Positions 18,451-28,314 of a stretch of 64,000 nt of DNA are shown here, piece after piece. The notes below the pieces were generated by a model. That model did not search any database and was not told the DNA's origin. It saw only the letters and a list, made by a program, of their open reading frames with translations. A program made the position numbers and the translations under genes. Position 1 is the first letter of the stretch, and every line of letters begins with the position of its first letter. The stretch lies in contig NZ_CP144906.1 in the NCBI RefSeq assembly GCF_036699995.1, forward strand, positions 3,669,001 through 3,733,000. The letters run 5' to 3'. This DNA comes from Clostridium beijerinckii (GTDB taxonomy: Bacteria; Bacillota; Clostridia; Clostridiales; Clostridiaceae).

Positions 18451-19011
18451 CTAGGAATTTATACATTTCAAAACATAGGCTGGCGGGAAATTAAATACAA
18501 CTCTTTCTATATTTATCTTTTTAAAATATCCAGTAATAAATTCTTTTTTTAAGAGAGTATATTGAAATGTTATAAATAATCCATTTCTTTTTAATATATT
18601 TCTAGTTTGTCTTAAAATTTTATTTGAAACAGATTTAGGAAGACTGGCAAAAGGCAACCCTGATACAACATAGTCCACTCTGCTAAGATTATATTTTGCT
18701 AAATGTTTATCAACATTTTCAGCAGAATCATTTATTATTATAATATCATCTTCTCCTTTATATTTTTCTTCTAATTGTCTGCAAAATTCTTCATTATATT
18801 CAAATAACATTAATAATGTCTCTTTCTTTTTTCTTTTTACCAGCTTGTCCGTAAAAACTCCTGTCCCTGGTCCGTACTCAATTATAACCTCAGAATTTTT
18901 AAAATCTATGTCTCCTACCATTTTCTCTGCAAGTTTCTCTGAACTAGGCGCTACAGCCCCTATAGTTCTAGGTGATTTAAAATATTCAATTAAAAATTTT
19001 ACTAGCTTCAT
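18451..19011 (-). CDS. SAM-dependent methyltransferase, PmtA-like phospholipid N-methyltransferase
   Basis: The 186-residue protein begins with a short helix and PRTIGAVAPSSEKLAEKM, then the SAM-binding motif IIEYGPGTGVF near 43-53 and an acidic strand LMLFEYNEEF. VDYVVSGLPFASLP near 112-125 replaces the N-PP-Y motif of DNA/RNA methylases and is typical of phospholipid N-methyltransferases and related small enzymes. The substrate is inferred only. The ATG at 19011 has a GGAGG site. Single-gene unit. Confidence 0.75.
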   Translation of the reverse strand: MKLVKFLIEYFKSPRTIGAVAPSSEKLAEKMVGDIDFKNSEVIIEYGPGTGVFTDKLVKRKKKETLLMLFEYNEEFCRQLEEKYKGEDDIIIINDSAENVDKHLAKYNLSRVDYVVSGLPFASLPKSVSNKILRQTRNILKRNGLFITFQYTLLKKEFITGYFKKINIERVVFNFPPAYVLKCINS

Positions 19012-19209
19012 ATTAAAAGCCTCCTTGAATTCTTCTCTTTTAGTTAAATTATAGAATTAGTATAAATCTTAAATATTAAAAATCTATTTAGTAAAATCTT
19101 AAGAATCTTTAAATTTTGTTTTATATATAAAGAAAGAAGGTATACACTTTAACCCTCTTTTAGACTTTATTTTATATATAATGTGCTTTTAATTTGATTT
19201 TTGTTCTTT

Positions 19210-19953
19210 TTAATTAAAATTATTTCTTACTGTATTAATCATTTTCTCCTTATTTTCCTCTAGTTGAACTAACCTATTTACATTAGCCCCAGATGGATGT
19301 GGAAAGCCTTTTAATATTTGCTTTTCGCTTATGATTTTATTTTCACATAGCTTGTATAACACTTCTTCTACTGACCTACCCAATGGTATTATAAGAATTT
19401 TATCCAAATTATTTAATGCTTTTAATTCATAAGTGAAATTCTCATAAACATATTTCATTAAAAATTCACTTTTAATAAGTTTCGGAGTATGACCTGAATA
19501 ATTTTTTCCTTTTAGAAAAACTGAATAAGGTATTAGTGAAAATGTATGTAATAAATAATCCTTTTCTTCAAACAATTGACTGCAATTTTCTATTTTTAGA
19601 CTCTTATTAAGTTCTATTTCATCTAACATACCAATTAAGTTTTTTCTAAGACTACCGCTAAACCTTCCTGCTTTCTTACATTTATACTGAATTTCTTTAA
19701 TATTATCAGAGTTCTCTAACTCTCTTCTTGCAGTAGCAATGGCCGTACTCATTTGCTGGAATCCTGGAGTTATGCCAACAATAAATACCCTTGCGTCTAA
19801 ATTTATGTATTCATTATGAGGTGAATAATATATTTCAAGCTCTTCTTTCTTATCAACTAAAAAATCGTTTATCAATAGTTCATTCTTATTGTATTTCTCT
19901 TTTAATGGCAATTTTTTAATTTTATCTCTATAATCATATAATGTTTTTTTCAT
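19210..19953 (-). CDS. Uracil-DNA-glycosylase-fold protein, divergent
   Basis: This 247-residue protein has two UDG-superfamily landmarks: VFIVGITPGFQQM near 56-68, matching the G-x-x-PG active-site loop, and GFPHPSGANVNR near 216-227, matching the H-P-S-x-x-N DNA-binding loop. The middle (RFSGSLRKNLIGML, LHTFSLIPYSVF) also fits the fold. The catalytic Asp/Asn of motif 1 is replaced by Thr here, so activity and base specificity are uncertain; it may be a nucleic-acid-binding relative rather than a repair enzyme. No operon partner. Confidence 0.6.
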   Translation of the reverse strand: MKKTLYDYRDKIKKLPLKEKYNKNELLINDFLVDKKEELEIYYSPHNEYINLDARVFIVGITPGFQQMSTAIATARRELENSDNIKEIQYKCKKAGRFSGSLRKNLIGMLDEIELNKSLKIENCSQLFEEKDYLLHTFSLIPYSVFLKGKNYSGHTPKLIKSEFLMKYVYENFTYELKALNNLDKILIIPLGRSVEEVLYKLCENKIISEKQILKGFPHPSGANVNRLVQLEENKEKMINTVRNNFN

Positions 19954-20078
19954 AATCAGCCTCTAACTTCTACATTTATTTTGCTACTTTATATTATCTT
20001 CATAATTAAAAAATATTATTAATATATCCTTCACTAATAATTATAAATTTAATGGAAATTTTTTTAATAGAATATAAA

Positions 20079-20113
20079 AAAGATAGCAGCTTCATAGTAA
20101 AGCCACTATCTTT
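20079..20113 (-). terminator. Terminator of the metallo-hydrolase/ABC exporter operon
   Basis: AAAGATAG and CTATCTTT form a stem 10 nt past the stop at 20123, followed on the minus strand by TTTTTTATA. Confidence 0.7.
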
Positions 20114-20122
20114 ATATTCTTC

Positions 20123-20821
20123 TTAACTATTAGCTAATTTTGCAATCCTGTCATTTGAGCTTCTTGTAAATACTCCACCATGATAACAGATAACAGTTTC
20201 TATATCATACTTTGTAAGCTTCTTAAGAGATTCTATTGCTTGCTTCATATCAAATGTATATTCTGGATTAGGACCAATTAACTCATCATTTACAACATTC
20301 ATTGCATCTCCAGTTACCAATGCTTTATACTTTTTTAGATAAAGACAAATATGCCCTGGAGTATGTCCTGGGGTATAAATTACCTCTATTCCTCCACAAT
20401 AAGAAAGTTCCTCTTCATCTTTAACAACCCTATTAACTTTTGTTTTAAGCTGCTTTATAGTTTCCTTCATAGATTCCGGCATTGAACTCAAACGCTCAGG
20501 AGTAATTTTTATACCAATTTTATCTCCCTCAATATAAGGTCTTTCTCCACTATGTGCTAACACTTCTATTTCACTTTTAGAATTTTTAACGATACTTGAC
20601 AAGCTACCAATATGATCCAAATCGTGATGAGTAATAATTATTTTATTAATTCTGTCAAAGGATACACCTGCTTTTTCCACTTCTTCGCGAATATTTTCTA
20701 GTTGCCCAGGTAACCCTGCATCTATTAAAATTACATTTTTATCATCCCAAATTAGTGTGGCATTCATTCTTCTTTCTTCGCTACCCAATTCAAGTACATC
20801 TAATCCTTCTGCAATTTTCAT
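20123..20821 (-). CDS. MBL-fold metallo-hydrolase
   Basis: The 232-residue enzyme has the metallo-beta-lactamase-fold metal motif THHDLDHIGS near 67-76, a third His in YTPGHTPGHICLYL, the bridging Asp in VTGDAMN and a last His in VICYHGGVF. Such enzymes hydrolyse thioesters, lactones, cyclic phosphodiesters or similar substrates; the substrate here is unknown. It follows the second ABC exporter by 22 bp, with an AGGAGG site, so it is likely co-transcribed and could act on the exported or a related compound. Confidence 0.85.
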   Translation of the reverse strand: MKIAEGLDVLELGSEERRMNATLIWDDKNVILIDAGLPGQLENIREEVEKAGVSFDRINKIIITHHDLDHIGSLSSIVKNSKSEIEVLAHSGERPYIEGDKIGIKITPERLSSMPESMKETIKQLKTKVNRVVKDEEELSYCGGIEVIYTPGHTPGHICLYLKKYKALVTGDAMNVVNDELIGPNPEYTFDMKQAIESLKKLTKYDIETVICYHGGVFTRSSNDRIAKLANS

Positions 20822-20843
20822 TTTTCTTCCTCCTAATTAAAAT

Positions 20844-22694
20844 TTACTCCTCAATTAATTTTCCCATTTGACTAACAACCATTTTGTAATACTCACCTTT
20901 TTCATTCATAAGACTTTTGTGGTTTCCACTTTCTAATATTTTTCCACCACCAATTACCATAATGCGATCTGCATCTCTAATAGTCGATAATCTGTGTGCT
21001 ATTAAAAAGCTAGTGCGGTTTTTCATTAATCTTAATAATGCATGTTGAATATCTTTTTCGGTCTTTGTATCTACACTGCTAGTTGCTTCGTCCAAAATTA
21101 AAATCGGACTATCACACAGAACTGCTCTAGCAATAGACATTAATTGGCGCTGCCCTTGACTTAAGTTATCTGTAGCTCCAGAAACCATTGTTTGATAACC
21201 TTTAGGAAGCTTATCAATAAATTCGTGGGCATGAGCTATTTTAGCAGCATTTACAACCTGTTCATCTGTTGCATCTTTTTTAGAATAACGAATATTATCC
21301 ATAATCGTTCCGGTGAAAAGACAAGTATCTTGAAGCACAACAGAGAAGCATTTCCTAAGACTATTTCTTTTAATATTCGTAATCGGCTCATCATCAATGA
21401 ATATATTTCCGCTGTCTGCATCATAAAATCGAGTTAGAAGATTCACAATAGTAGTTTTTCCTGCTCCAGTCTCTCCTACTAGCGCAACTGTTTCCCCTGC
21501 TTTAACTTTAAAACTCACATTCTTTAATATAGGTATAGACTTATCATATGAAAAATATACATTTTCAAAGGTTACATCACCATTTGGTTGTTTTATCTCA
21601 ACTGCATCTTTAAGGTCTTCACTTTCTTCTTCATTATCTAAAATTTCAAAAACACGTTCTGCTCCGGCAAGTGCTGATTGAATTGTGTTAAACATACCTG
21701 CTACAGAATTTAATGGCTGTGAAAATTGTTTTGAATAGCTTAAAAAACTAACTACAGTTCCAACAGCTACCCCATACCCCACTGATAGCATACCGCCAAC
21801 AATTGCAACAACTGCAAAAATAAAGTTATTAATAACATTCATAAGAGGCATCATATACCCAGACCATATCTGTGCTTTATTGCTGCTTTCATATAGATTT
21901 TCGTTTATCTCTGCAAATTGCTTCAAGACATCCTCCTGCTTATTAAAAGCCTTTACCATCTTCAGTCCTAATATGTTTTCCTCAATTACTCCATTAAGTG
22001 AGCCTAAATTTCTTTGCTGAGCTAGGAAATATTTGCGGCTATGCGTTGCAATTACACGTGTTAAAAGTATAACTAGAGGTATACATAATAAAACAACTAG
22101 TGTAAGGGGAACATTTAACACTATCATAACTATAAAAGATCCAACTAAAGTTAAAATACTTGATATTAACTGTGTAGTTGTTTGTGCAATTGTAGAGCTA
22201 ATATTGTCTACATCATTTGTGATTCTACTCATTGTATCTCCATGGGAACGTATATCATAAAACTTTAAAGGAAGCCTCTGCATCTTTTCAAAAAACTCTG
22301 CACGTATTACAAAAACAAGTTTTTGTGAAACCTTAAGCATAATAACACCATTTATCCACGAAATAAGACAATTAACTCCATACAAAACCCCAATTATAGT
22401 TAAAAATAATATAAGAGTCGATTTATCTACAGTTCTTGTTGCTATTCTAAATGTATCAAAAGTCTTTCCTACAAAATAAGGAATCCCAACAGAAATCGCT
22501 GATGAAAAAACTGTAAAAATCATAGCTAGAAAGATCGTCTTAGCAAAACGCATGTATATTTTAATAATACGCATTAATGTGCCTCTAGCATTTTTAGCTT
22601 TTTGTGTAGGTGCAAAGCGATTTCCGCCTCCACCCACACGTCTCCCACTAATAGAAGGTACTTTTACTTCAGTTTTAGAAAATTGTTGTGCCAT
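20844..22694 (-). CDS. Heterodimeric ABC exporter 2, canonical half
   Basis: The 616-residue half-transporter has a Gly-rich basic N-terminus (RRVGGGGNRFAP), six membrane helices and an ATPase with GETGAGKTT, LSQGQRQLM, PILILDEATSSVD (catalytic Glu present) and AHRLS. It follows its partner after 6 bp. As in the first exporter, the chain with an intact Walker B carries the altered LSQGQ signature. No regulator gene is adjacent, unlike the first exporter. Confidence 0.9.
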   Translation of the reverse strand: MAQQFSKTEVKVPSISGRRVGGGGNRFAPTQKAKNARGTLMRIIKIYMRFAKTIFLAMIFTVFSSAISVGIPYFVGKTFDTFRIATRTVDKSTLILFLTIIGVLYGVNCLISWINGVIMLKVSQKLVFVIRAEFFEKMQRLPLKFYDIRSHGDTMSRITNDVDNISSTIAQTTTQLISSILTLVGSFIVMIVLNVPLTLVVLLCIPLVILLTRVIATHSRKYFLAQQRNLGSLNGVIEENILGLKMVKAFNKQEDVLKQFAEINENLYESSNKAQIWSGYMMPLMNVINNFIFAVVAIVGGMLSVGYGVAVGTVVSFLSYSKQFSQPLNSVAGMFNTIQSALAGAERVFEILDNEEESEDLKDAVEIKQPNGDVTFENVYFSYDKSIPILKNVSFKVKAGETVALVGETGAGKTTIVNLLTRFYDADSGNIFIDDEPITNIKRNSLRKCFSVVLQDTCLFTGTIMDNIRYSKKDATDEQVVNAAKIAHAHEFIDKLPKGYQTMVSGATDNLSQGQRQLMSIARAVLCDSPILILDEATSSVDTKTEKDIQHALLRLMKNRTSFLIAHRLSTIRDADRIMVIGGGKILESGNHKSLMNEKGEYYKMVVSQMGKLIEE

Positions 22695-22700
22695 AATATC

Positions 22701-24419
22701 CTATACCTCCTTGCTGCTCTCTATTTGCGTTTTATAAATATCTCTATATACTTCACAGCTTTGCATTAATTCATCATGAGTTCCATATCCAACCTTAGAT
22801 CCATTATCCATAACCAAAATTCTGTCTGCAAACATCGCCGTTCCACAACGTTGAGTAATTGTAACCACAGTTTGATTACTTGTTTTTGAACTTAAGTTTT
22901 CTCTAACCTTTGCTTCTGTTACTGAATCTAATGCACTTGTTGCATCATCTAATATAATTACAGACGAATCCCTAAGTATTCCACGAGCTATAGAAATACG
23001 TTGCTTTTGACCACCCGAAAGATTAACTCCAGCACTCCCTAACATACTTTCATATCCATCTTTCATATTATTTATAAAACCTGCTTGTGCCCTTTCAGAA
23101 GCCTCATGAACCATCACATTACTTGCTTCCCTTTTACCCCATCTAATATTTTCAGCAACAGAACCAGAAAAAAGCATTGGTTTTTGCGGCACTATAGCGA
23201 TACTATTTCGTACAGAATCAACATTTAATTCTTTAATATCGTAGCCGTCAATTAAAATTTTTCCCTTGTTCACATCGTAAAATCGCAGAAGAAGCCATGC
23301 AATAGTAGATTTTCCGCTTCCTGTTGGACCAATTATAGCTAAACTTTGTCCACTTCTAATAGAAAATGATAGATTATTTAAAGCAGGTACACCACTACCA
23401 TTTGGATATGCAAATGTAACATCTCTAAATTCAATATCACCATTTAATTCTTTCATTTCACCATCATGAGAAAAATCTCCATCACAATCAACTATTTCTT
23501 TAATACGAGCAGTAGAAGCCTTGGTTCTTACAAATGTATTGAATATATTTGTTATCATAATTAATGATGTAAGAATTTGTGCCATATAAATTATAAACGC
23601 TGATATATCTCCTGGATTTGCAAGATTTGCTGAAAAGAGACTGCTACCTGCTGAAATTACAATTATTGTTCCAATTCCAACAGTAAGAGTTATAAGTGGT
23701 GACACAAATGTAATAACACTTTGAGATGATATTCCTTTTTCCATTAAGTTTGTATTTGCATTTTCAAACTTACTGCTTTCCTTATCATATGTTCCAAAGG
23801 CCTTGACTAAGCGTACACCTATAAGATATTCCTGAACAACTGAATTTACTTTATCCATCGCCTTTTGTAATTCATAAAAACGCGGATAACTTAACTTCAT
23901 ACTAATAATAATAAGTATCGATACAATCGCAACAACACCATATATAATAAGACTCAATCTAAAATTAAGCAGTGTTGCAAGCACAATACTACCTATGCAT
24001 GTAATTGGAGCCTTTAAAAAAATTCTCATAATTCCATTAACGAACAATATAACCTGTGCCGTATCATTTGTCATACGTGTAATTAGAGATCCACTTTCAA
24101 TCTTATCTGTGCTTAATTCTGAAAAATAAACAATCTTTTCAAATAAGTCATACCTAAGATCTGCTCCCATTCTTTGAGATACCTTACTTGCTAAAATATT
24201 TCTTGTAACTGCGAAAGAAGCTCCAATTGCAGTTACTATAAGCATAAGCATTCCCCAGTAATAAACTTTAGAAAGTGATCCTTGTTCAATTCCTGTATTA
24301 ATTATGTTAGACATAAGTGTTGGACCAAGCAAATCACAAATTGCTTCCGATGCAACGCAAAAAACAGCTATCCCAAATGGAATTTTATACTTATTAAAAT
24401 ATTTACTGTATAAGTTCAT
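22701..24419 (-). CDS. Heterodimeric ABC exporter 2, degenerate-site half
   Basis: The start at 24419 (MNLYSKYFNKYKIPFG) has an AGGA site; a 23-codon upstream extension is unlikely. Six membrane helices precede an ATPase with GPTGSGKST, LSGGQKQRIS, VIILDDATSALD (Asp in place of the catalytic Glu) and TQRCGT (Gln in place of the switch His). This is the degenerate partner of the next gene. The pair, plus the metallo-hydrolase, forms a three-gene operon. The exported substrate is not evident. Confidence 0.9.
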   Translation of the reverse strand: MNLYSKYFNKYKIPFGIAVFCVASEAICDLLGPTLMSNIINTGIEQGSLSKVYYWGMLMLIVTAIGASFAVTRNILASKVSQRMGADLRYDLFEKIVYFSELSTDKIESGSLITRMTNDTAQVILFVNGIMRIFLKAPITCIGSIVLATLLNFRLSLIIYGVVAIVSILIIISMKLSYPRFYELQKAMDKVNSVVQEYLIGVRLVKAFGTYDKESSKFENANTNLMEKGISSQSVITFVSPLITLTVGIGTIIVISAGSSLFSANLANPGDISAFIIYMAQILTSLIMITNIFNTFVRTKASTARIKEIVDCDGDFSHDGEMKELNGDIEFRDVTFAYPNGSGVPALNNLSFSIRSGQSLAIIGPTGSGKSTIAWLLLRFYDVNKGKILIDGYDIKELNVDSVRNSIAIVPQKPMLFSGSVAENIRWGKREASNVMVHEASERAQAGFINNMKDGYESMLGSAGVNLSGGQKQRISIARGILRDSSVIILDDATSALDSVTEAKVRENLSSKTSNQTVVTITQRCGTAMFADRILVMDNGSKVGYGTHDELMQSCEVYRDIYKTQIESSKEV

Positions 24420-24660
24420 ATCCTTTATTCCTTTCCTTTGTTTAAATGCTAATTCCCATACCATATTATACATCATTTTTACATTCAAAATACAATAAAT
24501 ATTTCCAGCTGCTTATAAAACTAAATCTTCCATGTATTAATAAGTTTACTTTTCTCAATAATAACTATATAACTTATCTTTAAGTTATTTAAATTTTTAT
24601 TTAGAGTATTTTAATATGCTATAAATAATTTTTTAGATTATTATGTTAGGAGTGATTTCA

Positions 24661-24945
24661 ATGAGAAAAGGAAAAACACTAGATGATCAAACACCAAGTG
24701 TCTATGATACTGAAAAAATTATTGATATCCATTCATCTGAGGACGATCCATCCCTTGATTCAGAAAAAGTGAGATACGCTAACAGTCATGCTTCACGTTC
24801 AAAATATACTCATGGTTCAAGCGACATAAGCCCTGTTAATACAAGCAATCCAGACTCTACAGAAAGAATTCCCACATCAGTTAGATATTCTGATTCTGAC
24901 ATACATAAAGATGATGATGAATTTGACTATCAAGGTGAAATATAA
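24661..24945 (+). CDS. Small acidic, probably disordered protein
   Basis: The 94-residue product starts at the ATG at 24661 with a TTAGGAGTGA site; an ATG 18 nt upstream sits in front of that site and is rejected. It is rich in Asp, Ser and charged residues (SEDDPSLDSEK, KDDDEFDYQGE), has no Cys and no hydrophobic segment, and matches no family I recognise. It has its own terminator. A spore-associated or regulatory role is possible but unsupported. Confidence 0.6.
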   Translation: MRKGKTLDDQTPSVYDTEKIIDIHSSEDDPSLDSEKVRYANSHASRSKYTHGSSDISPVNTSNPDSTERIPTSVRYSDSDIHKDDDEFDYQGEI

Positions 24946-24963
24946 ATTGTCTATATAAATCAA

Positions 24964-24999
24964 AATCAACGACAGCATATTTATGTATTGTCGTTGATT
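24964..24999. terminator. Hairpin between the acidic-protein gene and the deaminase gene
   Basis: AATCAACGACA pairs with TGTCGTTGATT over 11 bp. It lies between two convergent genes and can serve both. Confidence 0.7.
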
Positions 25000-25030
25000 C
25001 CATCTTTATTTTTCAAATAATATGTGTTTT

Positions 25031-26164
25031 TTATTCACCATATTTCTTATGGTACTTAACTTGAACTTCTATATTAGGATGCTTTTTACAAAACTGGCTA
25101 ATTACAAAACAGCAACTTGGACATGGTTCCCATTTACTATATAAAGTTAAGTTTCCTTCATCTTTTAATACTTTTGCTTCTATCTGTTTATGTATTTCTT
25201 CAATTATCTTTTTTTCACTATCATTGATTCTGTCATATCCTATTCCAAACTCACCCAACTTGTTAACTTTATTACTTTTAAAAAATGATTCATCTTTTGT
25301 TGGTGCATGACAATAATCCTTTATATTATTACTTCCACTTATCGCCTTGAATTCTTTATTATCATATATTGCTACTGCAATATTTATAGAATCCTGTAAT
25401 GTCTTATTTTGATTTATTTTAAATACTGATTTTTCTTCTTCATGAACTTTCATATACTTATTAATATTCTTTATTAATCGCTGCATTCTCGGTATATTAT
25501 TATTTAGATGTTGATGATATTCAATAGTACCTTTTTGAGGCGTAATATACTGATAATCTATTTGTTTTGGAACTTCTATAGATATTGTTTTAACTTTAGT
25601 ATTAATATTATAACTTTCTTTTACCCTTCCTTCTTTAATAAGAAGCATTTTCTTCAATAGCTCAATATCCTTTGAATATAAATAATGATTATCTATTTCT
25701 TTTTCCAAAATTTCTAATTTCTCTTTTTCTTTTTCATTTACTATTCTGGATACATTTTTTTTAACTTCTTTTATGTCACTCAACATATCTTCAACATCAT
25801 CTCTAGATATTGCATCTCGCTCATATTCAATCCTATTTATATTTAATATTTTTATTGAATTTATTTTTTTCCATAGCCTATCATGCTCATATTCAAATAG
25901 TATTATTTTTTTCATGTAATTAATTAAATCACTAACATTATCTGCTCTATAAGTCACATCCTCTTGACCAATACACTTATATAATTCCTCTATCACGCTA
26001 TTCTCTACTTTAAAAGCATTGGCAACTTCTACTTTAAATTTCTCTTCATCAAAGTAATTTATTTTATAGCCTTCTTTTTTCAATGCATCTTTAAAATCAT
26101 TTAAATTATTAATCTTTATTCGTTCTCTTTTTCTTCTATTTGAAATTATTTCTCTTTTGGTCAT
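25031..26164 (-). CDS. Deaminase-domain protein of the bacterial toxin-deaminase type
   Basis: The 377-residue protein has a charged, largely helical N-terminal part (about 1-250, with coiled-coil-like Glu/Lys runs near 120-165) and a C-terminal domain. The latter shows VAIYDNKEFKAISGS (paired strands), INDSEKKIIEEI (the acidic helix) and WEPCPSCCFVISQF near 345-358, the P-C-x-x-C zinc motif. This order matches deaminases of polymorphic toxins (BURPS668_1122-like). A clear H-x-E is not seen; NDSE may be its counterpart. No signal peptide, WXG/LXG leader or obvious immunity gene is present. Target (nucleic acid or nucleotide) unknown. Confidence 0.6.
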   Translation of the reverse strand: MTKREIISNRRKRERIKINNLNDFKDALKKEGYKINYFDEEKFKVEVANAFKVENSVIEELYKCIGQEDVTYRADNVSDLINYMKKIILFEYEHDRLWKKINSIKILNINRIEYERDAISRDDVEDMLSDIKEVKKNVSRIVNEKEKEKLEILEKEIDNHYLYSKDIELLKKMLLIKEGRVKESYNINTKVKTISIEVPKQIDYQYITPQKGTIEYHQHLNNNIPRMQRLIKNINKYMKVHEEEKSVFKINQNKTLQDSINIAVAIYDNKEFKAISGSNNIKDYCHAPTKDESFFKSNKVNKLGEFGIGYDRINDSEKKIIEEIHKQIEAKVLKDEGNLTLYSKWEPCPSCCFVISQFCKKHPNIEVQVKYHKKYGE

Positions 26165-26542
26165 ACTTCCCTCTTATGTTTTCATGATTGATTAAATATG
26201 TATTACTAATTCTAACTCTTTAATAATTTCTTCATTATATCATAAATTTTAAAATCATTATAATCAAATATCGATACGATTTAAAAAATAATCATAAGAT
26301 TATAAACATAAAAATATCATGTAAAATTTATATGGTATAATAATACTTATCGTGAATTATAATGCAATTAATCATACTTTTGTTATAAATAATTTAGCTT
26401 TAATTATAGAAAAAAGTAGCTTAATAATGTACTAAAATAAAGAACATAGTAGAAACATATAAAATAAAATATATTAAATCTAATAAATATTTTCAGGAAT
26501 ATAAAGTTTATTAATCTAAAAACATTAATATGGGGTGGCAGT
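26165..26542. other. 378-bp intergenic region between divergent genes
   Basis: Very AT-rich region upstream of both the deaminase gene and the 7TM-GGDEF gene, so it must hold both promoters. Several TATAAT-like boxes occur but no single one with a good -35 stands out. No coding frame or structured RNA was recognised. Confidence 0.4.
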
Positions 26543-28249
26543 ATGTTAAAAAATATATCAATAAAATTAAAGGAGGTAAATTTTATAGCTCTAACAGGCA
26601 TCATTATTATTTCAATTATACTACTAACAAACTTTGTAAAAGTTCTAAAGTATAGTTATTTTGAACTTATTGATGCTGATAAATATGTAAACCTATCAAA
26701 CAATGTAGAATACTTCATCCCTAAAGATAATCAATATACCGAAATAAACCAAGTAGCAGACAATGGTGCTATTAAATTTGAAAAAAACAATTCTAAAAAT
26801 ATCTACTTTCCTGAAGATGTTCAAAAAGTCTGGCTTAAACTAAAATTACAAGATAAACAAGTTAGTACTGATAATATAATGTACATTGATTGTGAATTCA
26901 TTGAAAATATTCAATTTTATATCCCAACTACTGATGGCAAGTATGTAACAGAAAAGCCTAATGAATACTTTATTTTTCCATATATTAATCTACCTGAAAA
27001 TATTGATTTTAATAAAGATATCTATATAAATTCAACCTGGGATTCAAATGTATTTAATTTGCTTCTAGCTAAAGACAGTAACTTTTATACTATTGAAAAC
27101 TTGTTATCATGTTTTTATATCGGTAATTTGGGTGTGCTCCTAGGAATGCTTATTATGAATATGATTCTATTCTTTTCATCAAGAGATAAGAAGTATTTAT
27201 TTCATTCACTTTTTACAGGATCACTGCTTTCACTACTATTTTGCTTATCTGGAATGCAAAAGTTAGTTTTGGGATTTAACAGCAATAACAGGCTTATAGC
27301 ATTAGGTGCAATGGCCGCTTCAACCTGGGTTTTATTTATATATTCATACTTAGATATAAAAAACCACATGCCCATATTAAATAATTTTTTTAAACTTTCA
27401 ATACTCTTTCTCGTACTTTCTCTCTATATATCTGAAATTATTCCTGACGGATTTACTTATGATATTTTATATTTGCACATGATCATAGTAGGGTTATATA
27501 TTCTTATTTCAATATATTCTTATTTTAAATTTGGTATGGGATCTATATATTACTTGGTTGGCATATTTATACTTTTTACTGGCTTTATCATATATATTTT
27601 AGGTTCTTATGGCTTACTTGAATGGAATATCTTTGCTTTTAGCATATGCTATCCTGCTGCCTCTATTGAAACCTTATTATTTACCATCGGAATTATTAAA
27701 CAAATAAAACATGAAAAAGAAGTTAATAATAAGCTTCAATTAGAAGTTATAACAGATAAACTTACAAATATATATAATAGACGCTATTTTGAAGAAACAG
27801 TTGTAAATAAAATTCTTCAACTCGACAAAGAAAAGCACCTTGTATCAATGTTGGTTCTTGATATTGATCACTTTAAAAAAGTTAATGATACCTATGGCCA
27901 TAGTGCTGGAGATCTAGTTTTATCTGAAACAGCTATGATTATTAAGCAATGCCTTAGGAAAGAAGACATTCTTGTTAGATGGGGAGGAGAAGAATTTGTT
28001 GCAGTACTCCCCTTCACAGATTCAAAAGAAAGTACTATAATTGCTGAAACAATAAGATTATCCATAGAAAATCATAAATTCAAATTTGTAAATAAAATAA
28101 CTGTTAGCATAGGCATAGCCGAAAAAGATATAGTTGAGGATTTTCATAGCTGGTTTAGGCGTGCTGACAATGCCTTATATAATGCAAAAGAGAATGGTAG
28201 AAATGCTGTTTGCGTTTGTTATACAAATGAAATAAAAAATAATTCCTAG
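26543..28249 (+). CDS. 7TM-DISM receptor diguanylate cyclase
   Basis: The 568-residue protein has an N-terminal anchor helix (about 14-33), an extracellular domain to about 185, seven membrane helices (about 190-395) typical of 7TMR-DISM receptors, and a GGDEF domain at about 405-560. The active site reads RWGGEEF, with LDIDHFKKVNDTYGH upstream, so synthesis of c-di-GMP is expected; no R-x-x-D product-inhibition site is obvious just before it. It would couple an extracellular cue to c-di-GMP, opposite in part to the EAL protein at 13859. Confidence 0.88.
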   Translation: MLKNISIKLKEVNFIALTGIIIISIILLTNFVKVLKYSYFELIDADKYVNLSNNVEYFIPKDNQYTEINQVADNGAIKFEKNNSKNIYFPEDVQKVWLKLKLQDKQVSTDNIMYIDCEFIENIQFYIPTTDGKYVTEKPNEYFIFPYINLPENIDFNKDIYINSTWDSNVFNLLLAKDSNFYTIENLLSCFYIGNLGVLLGMLIMNMILFFSSRDKKYLFHSLFTGSLLSLLFCLSGMQKLVLGFNSNNRLIALGAMAASTWVLFIYSYLDIKNHMPILNNFFKLSILFLVLSLYISEIIPDGFTYDILYLHMIIVGLYILISIYSYFKFGMGSIYYLVGIFILFTGFIIYILGSYGLLEWNIFAFSICYPAASIETLLFTIGIIKQIKHEKEVNNKLQLEVITDKLTNIYNRRYFEETVVNKILQLDKEKHLVSMLVLDIDHFKKVNDTYGHSAGDLVLSETAMIIKQCLRKEDILVRWGGEEFVAVLPFTDSKESTIIAETIRLSIENHKFKFVNKITVSIGIAEKDIVEDFHSWFRRADNALYNAKENGRNAVCVCYTNEIKNNS

Positions 28250-28282
28250 CATCAAAATCACTAGGAAACTATAATTATATTT

Positions 28283-28312
28283 AGAGTTTAAACATTCATC
28301 ACGTCTAAACTC
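28283..28312 (-). terminator. Terminator of the HxlR regulator gene
   Basis: AGAGTTTA and TAAACTCT form a stem 3 nt past the stop at 28315, with a 14-nt loop. Confidence 0.55.
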
Positions 28313-28314
28313 TT

